A stretch of 64,000 bases of DNA from Sphaerolaimus hirsutus (GCA_964036195.1 OZ038451.1:23639927-23703926), one strand, 5' to 3'. Shown: positions 29,607-42,258, numbered from the stretch's first letter. Notes: a model not told the origin generated them from the letters alone. Translations and numbers: made by a program.

Positions 29607-30251
29607 TAGGGTTGGCCGATGTTTTTTTTTAAACGTTTTTTTTTTTAAAAAACATGACGTCCGAAATGTTTTTTTTTTTTTAAAAAACATCGGCCGAAAT
29701 TTTTAGTACTAAGCACTAGGTATTTTGCAAAATTTTTGCGCGCAAGCGCGCAATTTCACACACAAATTGACATTGGTGGTTGTTTTCATTGGTTTTGTTG
29801 CATTTTTAGTATCAAAACATCCATTTCTATGTGCTACCATGGGTGAATAAGCCGACATATGTTGCTGTAATATATAATATTGAGGTAATGTGCTTCCATG
29901 TACCTCCACAGTGTGTAACTTCACTCCCAAAGTAACAACCTCCTTTTATAACCTTGTTTGATGACCATTCCGTGCCAAACTTTACCTGAAGTCACGAACA
30001 TTCAACTATAAGGCGATATACAAACAATATGTTGACGAAAAATGGATATTTTTGACACAAATCACCACTTATAATGCTATCCCATGGCTCCACAGCCATT
30101 ATATGGTCATATTTAACATCACAGAGTATTGCCAGTGTCTGATATACCTATATATGTTGACACTAGGTCATATCTGGGAGCTTTTAAAAAAAACGTTTTT
30201 TTTATATAAAAAAACATCGAGTTAAAAAAAAACGTTTTTTTTCCAACCCTA
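29607..30251. mobile_element. hAT-like MITE, TAGGGTTGG family, in intron 16 of gene 2
   Basis: 645 bp, ends TAGGGTTGGCCGATG and CCAACCCTA, exact 8-bp duplication ATCCAAAC (29599-29606, 30252-30259). Carries GCGCGCAAGCGCGC at 29738 and TCCATGTACCTCCACAGTGT. No coding frame. It ends only 26 bp before exon 17. Confidence 0.9.
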
Positions 30252-30277
30252 ATCCAAACTGCCTATCGCTCGCCTAG

Positions 30278-30525
30278 GCGGTTTCGCCCCTCCGCCGACC
30301 GACGCGGTCTCGTGCGCCGGCAAGCCCGACGACTACGAGCACGCCGTCGGCAAGTGCCAGCAGATCTATTGCCGCTGCGTGGGCGAGAAGCCAATCTTCA
30401 AGCGCTGCTACGGCGATCGGGTGTTCGACGACGACAAGAAACAGTGCGTCCGCAGGGAGGAGTGCACTGACGATGACAGTCAGTTCGTGGGTGGTTTTCA
30501 CGTGAAGGGGACTTTAAAATTTTGA
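30278..30525 (+). CDS. Gene 2 terminal exon 17 (CBM14)
   Basis: The acceptor TCGCTCGCCTAG joins phase 1 (G|GC). GFAPPPTDAVSCAGKPDDYE, VGKCQQIYCRCVGEKPIFKR, CYGDRVFDDDKKQCVRREEC, then DDDSQF and either a stop at 30523-30525 or a donor, TTC|GTGGGT, at 30487. This exon is the template of the decayed copies at 31.9, 39.2, 47.7 and 52.1 kb. Confidence 0.82.
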
Positions 30526-30584
30526 GGGTGAAGGTGAAGTGAAGTATTTGCGATTTTGCGAGTGAAGCGATTTTGCTTTATGGC

Positions 30585-31064
30585 AGGGGTCTTCTAGGGG
30601 GGGGCTGCCCCCCCCCCAAAATCCGCCAGCTATCTATCTATCCCGAGGCAAAATTTTTGCCTACTACCCCCAAAGACCCCCCCTCCCCAAATCGCTCAGC
30701 TATATCTCTATCTGGAGTCGTTTTTGAGAAATTTTGCCCCAATTTTCGCTCAAAATCACTAATTTTTGCACTTTTTTATAGTTTTTCACCTTCAAAATCG
30801 TGCTCTCCGGCTATATGCATGGTTTACCTGTTTTTAGCCATTTTAAACCTACTTTTGGCCACTTTTAACTGATTATTGGCGATTTTTTTCCCCTTTCGGC
30901 CTTCTATGCACTGGAAAAGCCTATATATTTTGCCCCCGCGAGCCCCCCCCCAAGCCTCCCCCAGCCCCCCCTGAAAATTTTTTCAGCTATCTATCCCTCC
31001 GGAGGAGCGATTTCCTATCTATCCAGCCCCCGCGAGGGCCAAAATCTTGGATACCCATGTATTA
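30585..31064. mobile_element. C-rich MITE, CAGGGGTCTCC family
   Basis: Starts CAGGGGTCTTCTAGGGGGG and ends near CAAAATCTTGGATACCCATG; flanks TTTATGG and ATTATGG suggest an 8-bp duplication. Internal boxes are AGCTATCTATCTATCCCGAGG, GTCGTTTTTGAGAAATTTTG and GCCTATATATTTTGCCCCCG. Relatives lie at 3462, 33638, 37695, 48812, 49945, 50806 and 55258. Confidence 0.7.
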
Positions 31065-31104
31065 TGGCGCACACATACACACGTTTTCCACAAAAATTTC
31101 GAAA

Positions 31105-31265
31105 ATAAAAGAGCTCCCCCGGCCGTAAAGTAAACCCAGCCGTAATGAAGCCCGGCCGTAATGTAGCATCCACTACTTTACGGCCGGGTCTACTTTACGG
31201 CCGGGTAGGCTTACATTACGGCCAGGTCTACAGTACGACCGGGTTTACTTTACTGCCGGGCCCCC
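31105..31265. repeat. Tandem GGCCGTAA(A/T)GTA repeats
   Basis: About seven units of 18-20 bp such as CCCGGCCGTAATGTAG, on both strands around a centre near 31175. The twin block is 19875-20010. Confidence 0.75.
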
Positions 31266-32099
31266 GCCCAATTTTACACCAATATTTTAAGCGATCGCTT
31301 CAAAGTGACTTTTTCTGACAACCTAAACTTCTAAAAATCTTTTTTCTAAAATGTCCATAAATAAGTTGCATAAATCTGTTTTGAACACATTCACCAAATT
31401 GAATTATTTTTGATATCAGACAGTCAACAGTTTCTGTAAGAGTCCTAATTACGGTAAATTCAAGTAAATGATAAAAATACAATAATTTTTTACGAGACCA
31501 TTATTTTCATGAAATAGGGGTGGGGACTCTTACCCCTCACCTGAACAACTTGTGGTTGCCTTTGGCTAGGCACTAGTTGGAATTAAGGTAAAATGAGGTT
31601 CTGCAGGTGGTGCCTCGCGGACCTTAAGCGCTTTGCCCTATGGACAACTCAATGTACAGCCAAAGGTGACTTGCAAAAATCAATTTTGGTCCAAAAACAC
31701 TCAAAAACGTAAACACCAAAACCTAAACTTCAATGTGTTCAAAACTGATATTTTTATATCAATTTTGTGAAAATCGGTTGTCAGCTGATGTATCTGGCCA
31801 AAAGCATATAACAAAACTGTCAGTTCATGATTCTGATCGACACACAATTAATTTCGCGCCACAGCCAACTGCGCGGCCGAGTGCGCCAACCAGCCCGACA
31901 ACTTTGTGTACGCGCAAGCAACCTCCAGCCGAGTTTTTGCCGCTGCAGCCGATTTTCCGATTTTCCTGAAGAGAAGTCCATTTTCAAGGGGTTTCACGGC
32001 AATCGGATTTTACAATGGCGAATAGGAATTGTGCGTGGGGGGGGGCGACGGCTGTCAGTGTTGTAGTTATTAAACGCGACTTATTTACACCATCACAAC
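31266..32099 (+). pseudogene. Long-unit block g with decayed CBM14 exon (copy C)
   Basis: Starts ACACCAATATTTTAAGCGA. The CBM14 remnant at about 31860-32015 reads in pieces as NCAAECANQPDNFVYAQ, FCRCSRFS, EEKSIFKGFHGNRI, matching the exon 17 order C-xKPDDYEH...YCRC-GEKPIFKRCYGDR, with frameshifts. It is followed by CAGTGTTGTAGTTATTAAACG. Confidence 0.7.
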
Positions 32100-32786
32100 T
32101 AGGGATGGCCAAGGGTTTTTTCAAAGGTTTTTTTAAAATAAAAAACGTTTTATTTTTAAAAACAACCCGACTTTCGAAACCGTTTTTTTTTTACCTTGGC
32201 CGAATATTTTAGTACGAAGCACTAGGTATTTCGCAATTTTTTGGTGCGCAAGCGCGCAATTTCCCATACCCATGACCTTTGGTGGTTGTTTTCATTGGTT
32301 TTGAATCATTATTAGTGTGAAAGCTTCCATTTGTTCATGATATTGTGTCCTAATAAGCCTGTGATATGTTAGTGTAGTGTATAATACTTAGTCAAGGTGC
32401 CTGCATATACTTGTACAGTGTGCAAAATCACTGCTAATAGATTAGCGTTCTATTGTAAAGTAATTTAAACACTATTCAATAGCCTACTTCACTTGAAGTC
32501 ATGAATGTTCGACAAAAGCCATACGTGATAAGTCGACATAAAACGGATATTTTTGACAGAAATCACTACTTATAATGATATCCCATGGCTCCACAGCCAT
32601 TCTATGGCTATATATAAATCACAAAGTACTGTCACCTGTCTGATTTACCTGTATATGTTGACTCATGACCATATCTGGGAGCTTTTGAAGAAAACGGTTT
32701 TATAAAAATAAAACCGTGTTGTTGAAAAAACGGGTTTTATTTTAAAAAAAACGTTGCGTTGAAAAATTATTTTTCGACTATCCCTA
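32100..32786. mobile_element. hAT-like MITE, TAGGGATGG family
   Basis: 687 bp, ends TAGGGATGGCCAAGG and ACTATCCCTA, flanks ATCACAAC and ATCACAAT (one mismatch). The paralogous site at 39420-39440 has no insert. Contains GTGCGCAAGCGCGC. Confidence 0.8.
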
Positions 32787-33637
32787 ATCACAATAAGTAA
32801 AAGGTGAAACGGCAAATTAGGAGTTCCCGAAACCTTCATTATTTGCATGTTTCCAAGCTTTTTATTAAAAATTCATGTTTAAAACTCAATTTTCAGAAAA
32901 GTACCAACCCGCACCACATACAAACTCCTGGTAGGCAAATACTCACCTGGTAAATATCACGTGTCATGTAGAAGACCCTGCAAAACGTCAGCTGTCATGT
33001 AACAAACCCTGCAAAGTGTCAAATGTCATGAAAACCTCTGTTAAGTGTCATGATATCCAAGTCTTACTGCACAGTATCCAAATGTTATGTCCAAAAGTAA
33101 GATTATGTACAAAAACATAAGGTTTGGATACGCATTTGAAACACTTTCACTACTTCAGCTGATCACATCAATTATCAATAGTCAATGATCACATTTCATT
33201 TAAATCCTCTTTCCTATTCTAGCACGAACAGTAATCAGATTTCTATGGCGGATGCGCACTGTGCATCAATGCTTTTATGCGACTGTTATACTCCAGTTAG
33301 ATTGTCCAGTTACTTTACACCCTGCACGCGTGGTTCCATCTGGAAGCGTGCCAACTATTTTTTTACGCATGCGATTTTCATAAAAAGTTGAAAAAAGTCA
33401 TAATGCTACACGTGAACTTATTTACAACAAAGATTTATTCATCATTTATACAAAAATCGCATGCTTGGCATCATTGGCACGCTTCCAACGTGAGACATAC
33501 GTGAGTGCGAGGGCAGAGTATCATGTCAGCCGAGTATACTGCTGATATTGAATATGGCTACCAATGTGGTGTGACAAGGAGAGCGATGCTTATCACAGTT
33601 CAGAGACTCGCGGTTAGTGCAGTCGTAGTTGGGGACA
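32787..33637. repeat. Long-unit blocks h, a, b (copy C)
   Basis: Contains GTGAAACGGCAAATT and TTATTAAAAATTCATGTTTAAA (shared with 39440-39540), degraded INT-element pieces at 32960-33050 (AGACCCTGCAAAACGTC), then GGATACGCATTTGAAACAC and ATGGCGGATGCGCACTGTG. Confidence 0.6.
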
Positions 33638-34124
33638 GGGGTCTCCAAGATTTTGGCCTTCGCGGGGGCTGGATAGATAGCAAATCGCTCCTCTGGCGGA
33701 ATAGATAGCTGGAAAATTTTTCTGGGATGGGGGCTTGCGGGGGCAAACTATATAGGATTTTCAGTGCATAGAACGCAGGAAGGAGGAAAAATCGCTAACA
33801 AACAGGTTAAAAGTACCCAAAATAGGCTAAAAATGGCTAAAAATAGGTATATAAACATGTGTATGAGTGAAAGTCGCGATTTTGAAGGTGACAAAATATA
33901 AAATGGTGGGAAAATTAGTGATTTTGAGCGAAAATTTGGGCAAATTTTTTCAAAAGTCGCTCCAGATAGGTGGATAGCTCGCCGATTTTGGGGATAGATA
34001 GCCAAAAATTTTGCCTCCGGGATGGATAGATAGATAGCTGAGCGGCCTCCGGGATAGATAGATAGCTGGCGGATTTGGGGGGGGGGCAGCCCCCCCCCCC
34101 CCCAGCACCCCCCTAGGACCCCTG
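33638..34124. mobile_element. C-rich MITE, CAGGGGTCTCC family (inverted copy)
   Basis: Inserted in block b. CAGGGGTCTCCAAGATTTTG at the left and CCTAGGACCCCTG at the right; flanks GTTGGGGA and GTTATGGA. Repeated GGATAGATAGATAGCTG and terminal G15/C15 runs. Confidence 0.75.
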
Positions 34125-35640
34125 GTTATGGACTTGGATCCAAGTTTTTTATTGCATCTAGTTCAGCTTTAAAAATGTGATAATTTTGTGATGCACTATC
34201 ATTACCCCCTCCATTTTTCAGCGTGTGGGTGCATCGAGCGACACTGGTGCCTTGGCACTGTGTCTGCAGTCGGCAGGCAATCCGTGTCACATGTGAAAGT
34301 GACAATGTACTCTCTGCCTTTGTCATACATGAGTGTCTGAGTGGCAGTTTGAAGTTAGTCACACCTACAACATTTTATTAAAAAATATACAAAAGACTTT
34401 TTTATTATAATTCTTGCGTGCAGAAATATGCACGATTGTTTTTCTATCTAGTGATGATCTGAGATACAAATTTTCTTCCCCGATTTATGACATCAATTAT
34501 CATAAACAGTTTTCCTTTACCGCGCAGATTCGACGTATGCATTACGCGCTCGCTGTTATCCATAACGTCTACAACAATTTTTGGCATGCTGCCAAATCTT
34601 AATTGCACTCGATTCGTACACCAAAAGGGAAGATTATGCCTATCCATACTCCCGGAGAAACAGCCCAAAATTTTTCATGAATTTGGTGAGTTGCCGTAAA
34701 TTGTGTTCGTTGTTTGACGACCGGAGATGTAAATACCAGGTACATTTTATTGGCTCGATTGATTCGGGCTGCCAGGTTTTCAGGGATATAAAAATTTAAA
34801 CGCTGCAGTTACAGTTTACAATCAGGGTGTTTACAGGAATCTTGTAGATTTGTAAGATCTCTGTTGGGGTTCAGGTAGATAGTAAATCACTCCAAAGGTG
34901 AAAGTGGGCAAAAACGTATGAAAATCAGCGATTTTGTGCAAAAATTGACCCGAAACTACTCAAAAATTGCCACAAAACTGATCGATGGCATTTGTACGCG
35001 ATTTGGCCAAAATTTGTCACTTGGCAGGGTTCAGGCGGGCAATTTGTCAATTATCTGGTGTTGAATTCCAATCACTCCACAATTCGCAAATGTTTGATAT
35101 CGTCGCAAATTATCTCCTAATCAATACTGTTCCATCTCAGGTAAGGAGTATTTCATGATAGACACAAATTGTCGCCGGGCATCCAGCTCGGGGTTCGCTG
35201 ACATCGTCCTGTTCAATTTGGCCAGCGCTGCGATCCAAGATTCAACTCGCTTATAACAATATTTGGTTCAATGGTGACATGGCGGCAAGGGTCTGGATAT
35301 GAGTAGGTAAGTCACTGAGCCGCAATTCCACTGGTCCGCTCCTCCCGACTATCGTAATTTTTACCCCAATATTTTAAATGACTGCTTCAAAGTGAATTTT
35401 TTTGACAATCGAAACTTCCCAAATCTTTTTTTCTAAAATTTCTTAAGTTTCATCAATCTGTTTTAAACACATTCACCAGCAAATTGAATGATTTTTTATA
35501 TAACGGCAGTCAACAGTATTTGTATGAGTACTCATTACAGATATTTTTATATCAATTTTGGAAAATTTGGTTGTTCACTAGTGTATCTGAACCAAATGAA
35601 TGAAAAGCAATGAATTGCATTGTAAATACATTTATTTTAC
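34125..35640 (+). repeat. Long-unit blocks b-g (copy C/D junction)
   Basis: The longest uninterrupted copy: c (CCCTCCATTTTTCAGCGTGT), d, e (GCTCGATTGATTCGGGCTGC), f (SSSGFADIVLFNLASAAIQD-like frame) and the start of the next g (CCCCAATATTTTAAATGACT). Shows that the units are joined head to tail. Confidence 0.7.
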
Positions 35641-35749
35641 AACAACTAGAATTGTAATTTGGAATATTTAAATATTTTCAAACATTTCAAAATCAGCTAA
35701 GACAAAATCACAACCCCCCGCCCCACCCTGAACGATGTTTTTGGCCGGT

Positions 35750-36975
35750 GGCCGATGTTTTTTTAAACGTTTTTTAAAAACAACGTTTTTTTTATAAAAA
35801 AAACATGACGTCCGAAATGTTTTTTTAAAAAAACATCGGCCGAAATTTTTAGTACTAAGCACTAGGTATTTTGCAGAATTTTTGCGCGCAAGCGCGCAAT
35901 TTCCCACACAAATTGACATTGGATGTTGTTTTCATTGGTTTTGTTGCATTTTTAGTATCAAAACATCCATTTATATGTGCTACCATGGGTGAATAAGCCG
36001 ACATATGTTGCTGTAATATATAATGTTCAGTTCTATATAATATACAGGGGTGGGCATCTTCAGTTACCGCTGGAAAAATGCGATAGATTGAGCTACGGTT
36101 GAGCTATCACAATGAAATTTTAACACAATGGAGTAGACTCCATAGGACACCTATTCTGAAGTTTGCAACCCAAACGGCCACATTTTGGGTGAGTTGTGGA
36201 ACACACGGTTTTTAGTGTAATTTTGTGACTTGGCGTCACCCATAGGATAAATCGAGGGTGGCATTTGAGGGGGGGGGGGCATCGGTCTTTGGTGTCGTCC
36301 CATTCTGTCGTACATCGGCCGATTTTGATGCCCTTTGAGTATGTTGTGGTCGCGCCTACTACCAAATTCTTTTTTTACTCGAATAGTCCCCCAGTCCCGA
36401 GATAAGGGGGGTGAAGTCACAAAATTACACTAAAAACTGTGTGTTCCACAACTCCTCCAAACTGTGGCCGTTTGGGTTGCAAACTTCAGCATAGGTGTCC
36501 TATGGAGTCTACTCTATTGTGTTAAAATTTCATTGTGATAGCTCAACTGTAGCTCAAGCTATCGCGTTTTTCCAGCGGTAACTGAAGATGCCCACCCCTG
36601 TATAATATATAATATGTACCTCCACAGTGTGTAACTTCACTCCCAAAGTAACAACCTCCTTTTATAACCTTGTTTGATCACTATTCCGTGCCATACTTCA
36701 CCTGAAGTCACAAACATTCGACTATAAGGCGATATACGAACATGTCGACAAAAAATGGATATTTTTGACACAAATCACCACTTATAATGCTATCCCATGG
36801 CTCCACAGTCATTATATGGTCATATTTAACATCACAGAGTATTGCCACTGTCTGATATAACTATATATGTTGACAGAAGGTCATATCCGGGAGCTTTAAA
36901 AAAACGTTTTTTATCTAAAAAAACGTTGTTTTTTTTAAACATCGAGTTAAAAAAAAACGTTTTTTTTTCCATTAC
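35750..36975. mobile_element. TAGGGTTGG-family MITE split by a foldback element
   Basis: The left part has GGCCGATGTTTTTTTAAACG and GCGCGCAAGCGCGC (35884); the right part ends AACATCGAGTTAAAAAAAAACG. The terminal TAGGGTTGG is degraded here, and no duplication is readable. Confidence 0.7.
36045..36600. mobile_element. Foldback element with 9-bp target duplication
   Basis: Ends CAGGGGTGGGCATCTTCAGT and the exact inverse. The arms stay nearly identical for about 180 bp. Flanked by TATAATATA (36036-36044, 36601-36609). The long inverted repeats and 9-bp duplication fit Mutator-like foldbacks, but the AT-rich target weakens the inference. Its core (ATCGGCCGATTTTGATGCCC, CCCCAGTCCCGAGATAAGGG) is shared with 39840-42110. 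Confidence 0.75.
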
Positions 36976-37694
36976 AGTTTTTTACAGTATATTTTACATG
37001 TCACATGATATTTTACAGGGTTATTTACAGGCAGTCATGTGCCAGTATCAGACCCTGTAAAATGTCAAATGTCATGCAAAGTGTCAAAAGTCATGTAAAA
37101 TGCCCGGTACAATGGCAAACAAAATCGTGATATCGATCATCAACGCCGTTCCTGTCATCATACACGGCTGTCTTGCAGGTTGAAGTGAGTAACTTCCAGA
37201 AATTTTAAAAAATTGATTAAATGTAATTAATTTAAAAGAAATTTATCGTTTATCTTGTGTGAGGAGTAATATGCACGATTGTTGTCCTATTGTAGTGATG
37301 AATCGAGATATTCCTTACAGATTATTCATAAATACTTTTATACAATTTTCCTTTACCGCTCAGATTCAAGGCGCATTACGCGTCGCTGTTGTTCGTTACG
37401 TCTACAACAATTTTTGGCATGCTGCCAAGACTTGAAATCTATTCGCACAAACTGTGAGAAGGGTACGCTTAGCCATACTTCCGGATAAAGAACCCAAAAG
37501 TGTTCATCAATTTTGTGAGTTGCTATTAACTTTGTTTTTTGTTAGATTGTCGGGGATTGTAAGTTACAAGCAAATTTTTATTGGCTCGATTGATTCGGCA
37601 GCCAGGTTTTCAGGGTTATAAATATTTTAGCGCTGCAGTGAGAGTTTTCAATCGGGTGTTTACAGGAATATTGTGGTTTTGTGAGACCTATGCG
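36976..37694. repeat. INT fragment and long-unit blocks d-e (copy D)
   Basis: 37037-37130 is an INT left half (GTGCCAGTATCAGACCCTG onward). 37130-37690 matches blocks c-end, d and e (TGCACGATTGTTGTCCTATT, GTCTACAACAATTTTTGGCA). Confidence 0.65.
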
Positions 37695-38010
37695 GGATGT
37701 TGGGGGGGGGGGTAACCCCCCCCCCCGAACCGCCCAGCTATCTATCTATCCCGGAGGCCGCTCAGCTATCTCTCTCCCGGAGGCAAAATTTTGGGCTACT
37801 ACCCCCTAACCCCCCCCCAAATCGCCCAGCTATCTTTTAGCGATTTTTCTCCCTTTTCTTCCTTCTATGCCCCGAAAAAGCCTAATATCGAATCACCACA
37901 ACCCCCCCCCCAACCCCCCCCCAGAAAATTTTTCAGCTATCTATCCCTCCGGAGGAGCGATTTGCTATCTATCCAACCACTTGGAGGGTCAAAATTCAAG
38001 ATACCCCTGG
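37695..38010. mobile_element. C-rich MITE remnant
   Basis: G8-11 and C8-12 runs, AGCTATCTATCTATCCCGGA, GCCTAATATCGAATCACCA. Shorter than full copies. Confidence 0.6.
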
Positions 38011-39620
38011 CGGGGGTTCAGATAGTAAATCGTTCTAAAAGTTGGGCAAAATCAGCGATCACCTATGAAAATCAGCGATTTTGTGCGAAGAAGCAAAACT
38101 ACAAAAAAAAGCCCCAAAGCTGATTGATTGGATTTGTATGCGATTTGGCCTCAATTTGTCACTTTGGCAGGGCTCAGGCGGGCAAATTGACAATTATCTG
38201 GTGTTGAATTCCAATCACTCCACAATTCACAAATGTTTGAAATCGTCACTAATAATCCCAAATCAATACTGTTACATCTCAGGGTCCGGGGTATTTCATG
38301 ATAGAGCCTAATCGGCGCCGGACGCCCAGCTCGGGGTTCGCTGACATCGTCCTGTTCAATTTGGCCAGCGCTGCGATCAAAGATTCAACTCGCTTATAAC
38401 AATATTTGGTTCAATGGTGACATGGCGGCAAGGGTCTGGATATGAGTAGGTAAGTCGCTGACCCGCAATTCCACTGGTCCACTCCTCCCGACTACCGTAA
38501 TTTTTACACCAATATTTTAAACGACTGCTTTGAAGTGAATTTTTCTGACAACTTCAACTTCTAAAATGTCATAAGTTCCATTTATCTGTTTTGAACACAT
38601 TCACCAAATTGAATCATTTTTTATATCAATGACAGTCAACAGTATTTGTAAGAGTGCTCATTCTGGTAAACTCAAATGTGTGTCCAAAACTGTTTTTATA
38701 TCTATTTTGGAAATTCAGTTGTTAACTAGTGTATCTGGCCAAAAGCAAATAACATTGAGGACTGAATTCTCAGTTCATAATTGTGATCGGGCACACAATT
38801 GATTTCAGGGGTAAGCAAGCGGGGGGACCTTGGAAAAGCCTATATATTGAACCCCCGCGAACCCTCCGCCAACCCCCCCCCCAAAAAAAAAAAAGTGGCA
38901 CGGACGGTTCGGACGTTCTTAATTTCCGCCCGGGTGGAATTGTAAAGTCGGTTCGGATGATTTTATTTACGACAAGACAGAAAAACTACTTGAATTTGGG
39001 TCGGTTCGGACGATTTTGAATTCCACCCCTCTTTTTTATTCCGCCTTTTAATTCCGACCATGCAAAAAAACGTCCGAACCGCCCGTGCCACTTTGCAGTG
39101 TGCGGTGGGCCATATCCCTCCGGATGAGCGATTTGCTATCTATCCAACCCCCAAGAGGGTCAAAATCCTGAAGACCTCTAATTGATTTCGCACCGCAGCC
39201 GACTGCGCGGCGTCAACCAGCCCGACAACTTCGAGTACGCGCAGGGCAACCTCCGGCTATTTTTTGCCGCTGCAGCCGATTTTCCAGGGAGAGAAGCCCA
39301 TTTTCAAGAGGTGTTACGGCAGTCGGAATTTACAATGGCGGGTAGGAATTGTGCGTTATGGGGTGGGGGTGGAGTGGTTACGACGGCAGTCAGTGTTGTA
39401 GTTATTATCTGCAACTTATTTACAGCATAATAACAAATAAAAAACGTGAAACGGCAAATTTAAAGTCACTGAAACCTTTATTATTTTTAGGTTACAAAGA
39501 TTTTATTAAAAATTCATGTTCAAAACTCAATTTTTGCAAAAGGTTTTCATGTGCGAGGTGTTATTTTCTGACGACAAATCAATTTGGCGCTGAGGCCATG
39601 AAATAAATTTATCGCCGTGT
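38011..39620 (+). pseudogene. Long-unit blocks f-h with decayed CBM14 exon (copy D)
   Basis: Block f at 38060-38490, block g at 38495-38800 and 39180-39440, and h after it. The CBM14 remnant near 39195-39345 has NQPDNFEYAQGNLRLFFAA and, in other frames, GEKPIFKRCYG-like codons. A C-rich MITE tail and a CCGAACCGCCC element piece (38900-39100) interrupt it. Confidence 0.65.
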
Positions 39621-39839
39621 CATTGCATGCAAATTGATTTTATGGTCTCAACGTCATTTTCGATCATATGGTGTTCATTCAATTTTGGAAATAACATATC
39701 CCACATGATAATTTCTTCTCTCGAAAAATAGTGTTTTGAATTTTGAATAAAAAGCCTGAAAACATTTAAATAATAAATATTTCGGTGACTTTTAATTAGT
39801 TGTTTCACCTTTGATTTGACATTATGCTGTAGTCGCGCC

Positions 39840-42110
39840 AAGGACGCACGGGGGGCATAGCATCAATCGAGTGTGGCGTTTTAGGTGGGGGTCACCAAAA
39901 TTGTTGTACATTGGCCGATTTGAATGCCCTTCGAGTATGTTGGGGTTTGGGGTCGGGGCAACGACCAAATTTTTTCATTTTCTCGACTAATACCCCAGTC
40001 CCGAGATAAGGGGGGTCTATAAAAAGATGGTCATTTTACATGGCCGATCCGGCCGATCGAATTTGAAAATTCAAAATTCTTGGCCCGATTTTGACGGTTC
40101 AACACTTAAAATGATCGGCACGACTTGTAGATTCCATTTTTGAGGTCGGATTAGTGATGTCTATAGTTCTTTGCCGATTTGACCCGGTTTTTATACACGA
40201 AAACAAATTTTTTCTGAACATGCTATCGTATACTTTAGACAACGAGGATTCATATAAAAATAAAAATAAGTTCAATATCTCGTTCCAATCAAAAGTTATG
40301 GCGCTTCGAACTTTTTCCTCCCATCCTTATAAATTACCCGTACATGCAACTTCAAAACACCATATCTCGACCACTTCTCTGCCGATTTTCACCAGTGAAC
40401 AGTTAAAATGATCAGGATGACATGGAGATTTCATTTTTATTTCCATATTATCCGTATATTGTATCAGATGTCCCATACATTAAAATAATGCGAACTCGTG
40501 CATGAAATTATCATAATGAAAGTGCACACAAATAAACGATATCTCTATTATTCTGATCATTTTAAGTGTTCATTGGTGAAAATCGGCTAAGAAATGGTCG
40601 AGATATGGAGTTTTGAATTTGCATGCATCGTTCTTGATGTGGTTATTTATGTGGATAGGAGGGAAATGTTTGAAGCGCCATAACTTTTGATTGGAAAGAG
40701 ATATTGAACTCATTTTTGTTTTATATGAATCCTCGCTGTCTAAAGTATACGATAGCATGTTTAGAAATTTTTTGTTTTCGTGTTTAAAAACCGGGCCAAA
40801 TCGGCATAATAACTTTAGACATCACTAATCCGGCCTCAAAAATGGAATCTCTAGGTCGTGCCGATAATTTTAAGTGTTGATTAGTCAAAATCGGCTCAGA
40901 AATGGCCGAGATATTAACCTTCAAATTCGATCGACGGGATCGGTTATGTACATGGTCGGGCTGAAAAGTCCCCGGGCAGTGCTCGCCATTCACGCTAGGG
41001 GTACGCTACGGTTATAAAATTTTAACACGTTAATATATCAGGTGTTTTGAGTTTTCACCCAAAATTTCACCCCTCTAGCTCCACCCACTGCGGAACTGTG
41101 GGGGTTACAATTCCTGTAATTTTGTACTGATGTACAGATGGTGCTCTAGCTCAACGCTGCTTTAAGTTGTAATCATGAAACTTTGGCTAGTGTAAGCCAG
41201 TGTGTTGGCAATGTGTTGATAGTATTCAACATTTTCATCAACATCATTGCTATTAAGGTAAAATTAATTTGCAGATCGGGGTGATGTGCAAGAAACGTGG
41301 GAACTGTGATGGATGTTTTTGATGATCATCTGAGATCATGTTGTATTGCAGTGATTTTAATGTTGTTTTGAAATGTGCAGTAAATTATTATGTCAATTAA
41401 ATTTCATTTGTGTTTCATTACTAATCTGTAGTGGACACATTACCTGTGTTCAACAGCAGTGTGCATGAAAAACGCCTCCTGTATTAACCTGTATTGACCA
41501 ACCGTAGAGGCAGAATGATGAATTTGGTAGTGAGAGTAGTGACAGTAATGGCAATATGGACTATGCTTATGATATCATAGCTAATGTTGGTTAGTGCTGG
41601 CACATTGCCAACACTGGTGGCTTACACTATCCATAGTTTCATGATCACAACTGAAAGCAGCATTGAGCTAGAGCACCATTTGTACATCAGTACAAAATGA
41701 CCGAAATTGTAACCCCCACAGTTCCGCAGTGGGTGGTGCTAGAGGGGTGAAATTTTGGGTGAAAACTCAAAACACCTGATATATTAACGTGTTAAAATTT
41801 TATAACCGTAGCTTACCCCTAGCGCGAATGGCGAGCACTGCCCGGGGACTTTTCAGCCCGACCATGTAAAATGGCCATCTTTTTAAAGAATCCCCTTATC
41901 TTGGGACTGGGGGATTATTCGAGAAAACAAAACAATTTGGTCGTTGCCCCGACCCCAAACCCCAACATATTCGAAGGGCATCAAAATCGGCCAATATACG
42001 ACAGAATGGGATCACATCAAATTTTGGTGACCCCCCTAAAATGCCACCCTCGATTTATGCAACGGGCAAGGGGCCGCCCCCCCCCCTTCCCGCGCCAAAC
42101 GCAGGAGTGA
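39840..42110. mobile_element. Nested foldback complex of about 2.3 kb
   Basis: Outer arms at 39860-40050 and 41865-42060 are inverted copies (GAGTATGTTGGGGTTTGGGG). Inside them, 40060-40440 and 40560-40925 form a second pair. A third foldback, about 40950-41860 (CATGGTCGGGCTGAAAAGTC and inverse), sits at one side. The peptide-like frames here are symmetric on both strands and are not genes. Confidence 0.75.
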
Positions 42111-42258
42111 CAAGAAATGGATCTTTTGTATAGAGGTAAGTAGGCAGCGTGCCAAATTTGTGCGCTCAAGCGTGAATTTCCCCACCAAACAATGTTTTTA
42201 TTATAATTTTTTGTTAACACGGTGCCACTGCCCGATACCTATTTTTGGTCCGGATATA

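Larger units (their letters stand above)
20936..30525 (+). pseudogene. Gene 2: multi-domain CBM14 (peritrophin-A) chitin-binding protein, apparently disrupted
   Basis: About 17 exons, listed below, give roughly 1100 codons; the 5' end with any signal peptide is not visible. The N-terminal half has consecutive CBM14 modules with spacing C-x10-C-x6-C-x9-C-x12-C-x8-C and the signature YWYCxGGxWVxTSC...NGQCEEASWVPGC, joined by Pro/Thr-rich linkers. Modules are out of register with exons: each phase-0 intron follows C-x6-Q (CQEGTTYQ|). The C-terminal half has more divergent six-Cys modules separated by acidic Asp/Ser/Phe linkers. Known CBM14 proteins are secreted and bind chitin in cuticle, peritrophic matrix or eggshell. 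The reading frame contains TAG (21790), TAA (22306), a probable TGA (27835) and one extra A in a run of seven (28930-28936). It could be a pseudogene, a null allele, or a gene that skips symmetric exons. Confidence 0.8.

Noticed and set aside
39840-42110. Protein-like frames around 40154-40411 and 40570-40758
   Set aside because: The same peptide appears from both arms of a foldback; symmetry and element boundaries explain the open frames.
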